Below, one piece after another: positions 5,270-5,878 of a DNA stretch of 5,878 bases (within the stretch, counting starts at the first letter, position 1; each line of letters starts with the position of its first letter). This DNA is from an uncultured Clostridia bacterium (GTDB lineage Bacteria; Bacillota; Clostridia; Oscillospirales; Oscillospiraceae): assembly GCA_937907975.1 (NCBI GenBank), contig CALEQS010000230.1, positions 1-5,878 on the forward strand, written 5' to 3'. Under the pieces are notes generated by a model, which had not been told where the DNA came from, ran no database searches, and was given only the letters and a program-made list of their open reading frames with translations. The translations under genes and the position numbers were made by a program.

Positions 5270-5383
5270 TCAGCGTTCGCTGGGCCCGGCCGGGCCTCCG
5301 ACGGCGAAGATCAGGTCGTCCAGGTCGCCCTGATCCCGGTCACGGCAGTATGGATTGGGAAATTCAAGCATCTTTGGTTCCAT
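5270..5383 (-). CDS. Small acidic ORF, 37 residues, unknown
   Basis: A 37-residue ORF (start MEPKMLEFPNPYCRDRDQGD, then LDDLIFAVGGPAGPSER) that I do not recognise. It is supported by a strong Shine-Dalgarno, GGAGGTG, at about 7 nt from the ATG. It has no membrane segment, is rich in Asp, and has one Cys. It ends just before the promoter of the AbrB-ABC operon, with no terminator between, so it may also be transcribed into that operon. A -10-like TAGAAT on the minus strand (5413-5418) could start its message, although the matching -35 is poor. A 14-bp GC palindrome (5283-5296) lies within its 3' end. It could be a real small protein, a leader peptide or a gene remnant; conservation would decide. 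Confidence 0.55.
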   Translation of the reverse strand: MEPKMLEFPNPYCRDRDQGDLDDLIFAVGGPAGPSER

Positions 5384-5448
5384 GGGAACACCTCCAAAAA
5401 AGTCTACCGGTTATTCTATGTGGCAGATGGGAAAAATATGACTGGCTG

Positions 5449-5477
5449 TTGACGCAGTTTTATTCCGATGGTAGAAT
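5449..5477 (+). promoter_or_regulatory. Promoter of the tRNA-Leu gene
   Basis: TTGACG (5449-5454), a 17-nt spacer and TAGAAT (5472-5477) lie just upstream of the tRNA, whose first base is at 5487. The short distance is normal for a tRNA promoter. Confidence 0.8.
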
Positions 5478-5486
5478 AAAGGATAC

Positions 5487-5573
5487 GCCGGAGTGGCGGA
5501 ATTGGCAGACGCCCGGGACTTAAAATCCCGTGGGAGCGATCCCGTGCCGGTTCGACCCCGGTCTCCGGCACCA
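5487..5573 (+). tRNA. tRNA-Leu (anticodon UAA)
   Basis: An 87-nt class II tRNA with encoded CCA. The acceptor stem is GCCGGAG (5487-5493) with CTCCGGC (5563-5569), then A73 and CCA (5571-5573). The anticodon stem CGGGA/TCCCG encloses the loop CTTAAAA, giving anticodon TAA (5521-5523), which reads UUA leucine codons. The long variable arm with GGGA/TCCC pairing and the GGTTCGACCCC T-arm fit leucine and bacterial type. The gene has its own promoter and terminator and so forms a single-gene unit. Confidence 0.97.
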
Positions 5574-5575
5574 AA

Positions 5576-5619
5576 AAAAGCGAGAAGGCACCTGCACAGA
5601 CAGGTGCCTTCTCGCTTTT
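5576..5619 (+). terminator. Terminator of the tRNA-Leu gene
   Basis: A perfect 19-bp stem (5576-5594 with 5601-5619, containing GCGAGAAGGCACCTG) and a 6-nt loop end in a TTTT tract. It begins 3 bp after the tRNA CCA. The A-run on the left arm makes it potentially bidirectional. Confidence 0.92.
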
Positions 5620-5774
5620 ACCAAAACTTTTGTCAAAAATAGGCAGGGAATTTTATATTTCCCCTTAAAACCAATGCGCAGAGCGGTTATAATTTCACTC
5701 GCATCTCTGCAATTTTTCTAAGGCAATACCGCAGAGAAAAACAAAACGAAGTCAAATTATGATATGATGGATGC
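5620..5774 (+). other. AT-rich non-coding gap before the transposase
   Basis: No coding sequence is supported here. It contains a promoter-like TTAAAA (5665-5670), a 17-nt spacer and TATAAT (5688-5693). TCTCTGC (5704-5710) is repeated inverted as GCAGAGA (5731-5737). The junction CTAA followed by GGCAATACCGC (5718-5732) could be a target site and the left end of the insertion element, since IS5 elements prefer YTAR targets. The exact end cannot be fixed without the right end. Confidence 0.4.
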
Positions 5775-5878
5775 ATGGATAAGCAGATGACAATTTCCGC
5801 ATTCAGCGATGAGTTGGCGCAGATGCGAACAAAGAAAAAAGAGTTTCTGACTCAGATCGAACGAATCATCCCGTGGAA
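5722..5878 (+). mobile_element. Left part of an IS5-like insertion sequence
   Basis: Inferred from the transposase N-terminus and from a plausible left boundary at GGCAATACCGC, preceded by CTAA (5718-5721). Only the left part is visible, so neither the inverted repeats nor a target duplication can be confirmed. The boundary is approximate. Confidence 0.5.
5775..5878 (+). CDS. IS5-family transposase, N-terminal part
   Basis: The first 34 codons of a transposase that runs off the window: MDKQMTISAFSDELAQMRTK, then KKEFLTQIERIIPW. The block FSDELAQMRTKKKEFLTQIERIIPW matches the conserved N-terminus of IS5-type DDE transposases, in which ...LxxIexiIPW precedes the DUF772 region. ATG 5775 is the first start after an in-frame stop (5760-5762); ATG 5787 is an alternative. 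The Shine-Dalgarno is weak, as is usual for transposases. The catalytic domain is outside the window, so intactness cannot be judged. Confidence 0.8.
   Translation, partial: MDKQMTISAFSDELAQMRTKKKEFLTQIERIIPW

Noticed and set aside
5283..5296. 14-bp GC palindrome GGCCCGGCCGGGCC as a regulatory site
   Set aside because: It lies within the small ORF and encodes a Gly/Pro-rich stretch, which makes chance likely in GC-rich DNA; no T-tract or promoter geometry supports a role.
4958..5383. Toxin-antitoxin pair made of the AbrB-like protein and the 37-residue ORF
   Set aside because: The small ORF does not resemble a known toxin, a separate strong promoter lies between the two, and the AbrB gene is tightly coupled to the transporter genes instead.
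5487..5573. tRNA-Leu 3' end as an integration attachment site
   Set aside because: No integrase gene or second copy of the tRNA end is visible; the neighbouring element is a DDE-type IS, which does not use tRNA sites.

Overview
The window looks like chromosomal DNA from a GC-rich gut Firmicute, probably of the class Clostridia (Oscillospirales/Ruminococcaceae type). The grounds are strong GGAGG ribosome binding sites, near-consensus sigma-A promoters, a Pro/Ala-rich DnaX, a Gly/Met-rich N-terminus on the YbaB protein, and a DUF2975/YozG-type pair. This placement is inferred from style and not from any database search.

Left part (1-2190): the plus strand carries dnaX (DNA polymerase III gamma/tau, 5' end outside the window) followed by a YbaB/EbfC nucleoid protein gene. 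The recR gene that often follows this pair is not there. Instead, about 220 bp of densely folded, non-coding DNA with several inverted repeats and an intrinsic terminator separates the pair from a convergent minus-strand operon.

Middle part (2190-3460): a three-gene minus-strand operon encodes a DUF2975 membrane protein, a small Cro/C1-type HTH regulator and an unrecognised four-helix membrane protein. It is driven by a near-consensus promoter with an inverted repeat immediately upstream. A GC-rich hairpin separates it from the next operon.

Right part (3458-5383): a second minus-strand operon encodes an AbrB-type regulator, an ABC ATPase and an ABC-2 type permease, with coding regions 1 bp apart or overlapping by 4 bp. 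Its promoter is near-perfect, and a perfect 29-bp palindrome abuts the -10 box, which suggests autoregulation. Upstream lies a 37-codon minus-strand ORF with a strong ribosome binding site.

Far right (5449-5878): the plus strand has a tRNA-Leu(UAA) gene with its own promoter and a 19-bp-stem terminator. About 100 bp of AT-rich non-coding DNA follows, then the start of an IS5-like transposase that runs off the window.

No CRISPR array, phage gene or clear new defence system is visible. The best leads are a seven-A tract at the DnaX linker/tau-domain junction, the AbrB-associated palindrome, the HTH-DUF2975-4TM module, the palindromic element after ybaB, and the 37-aa ORF.
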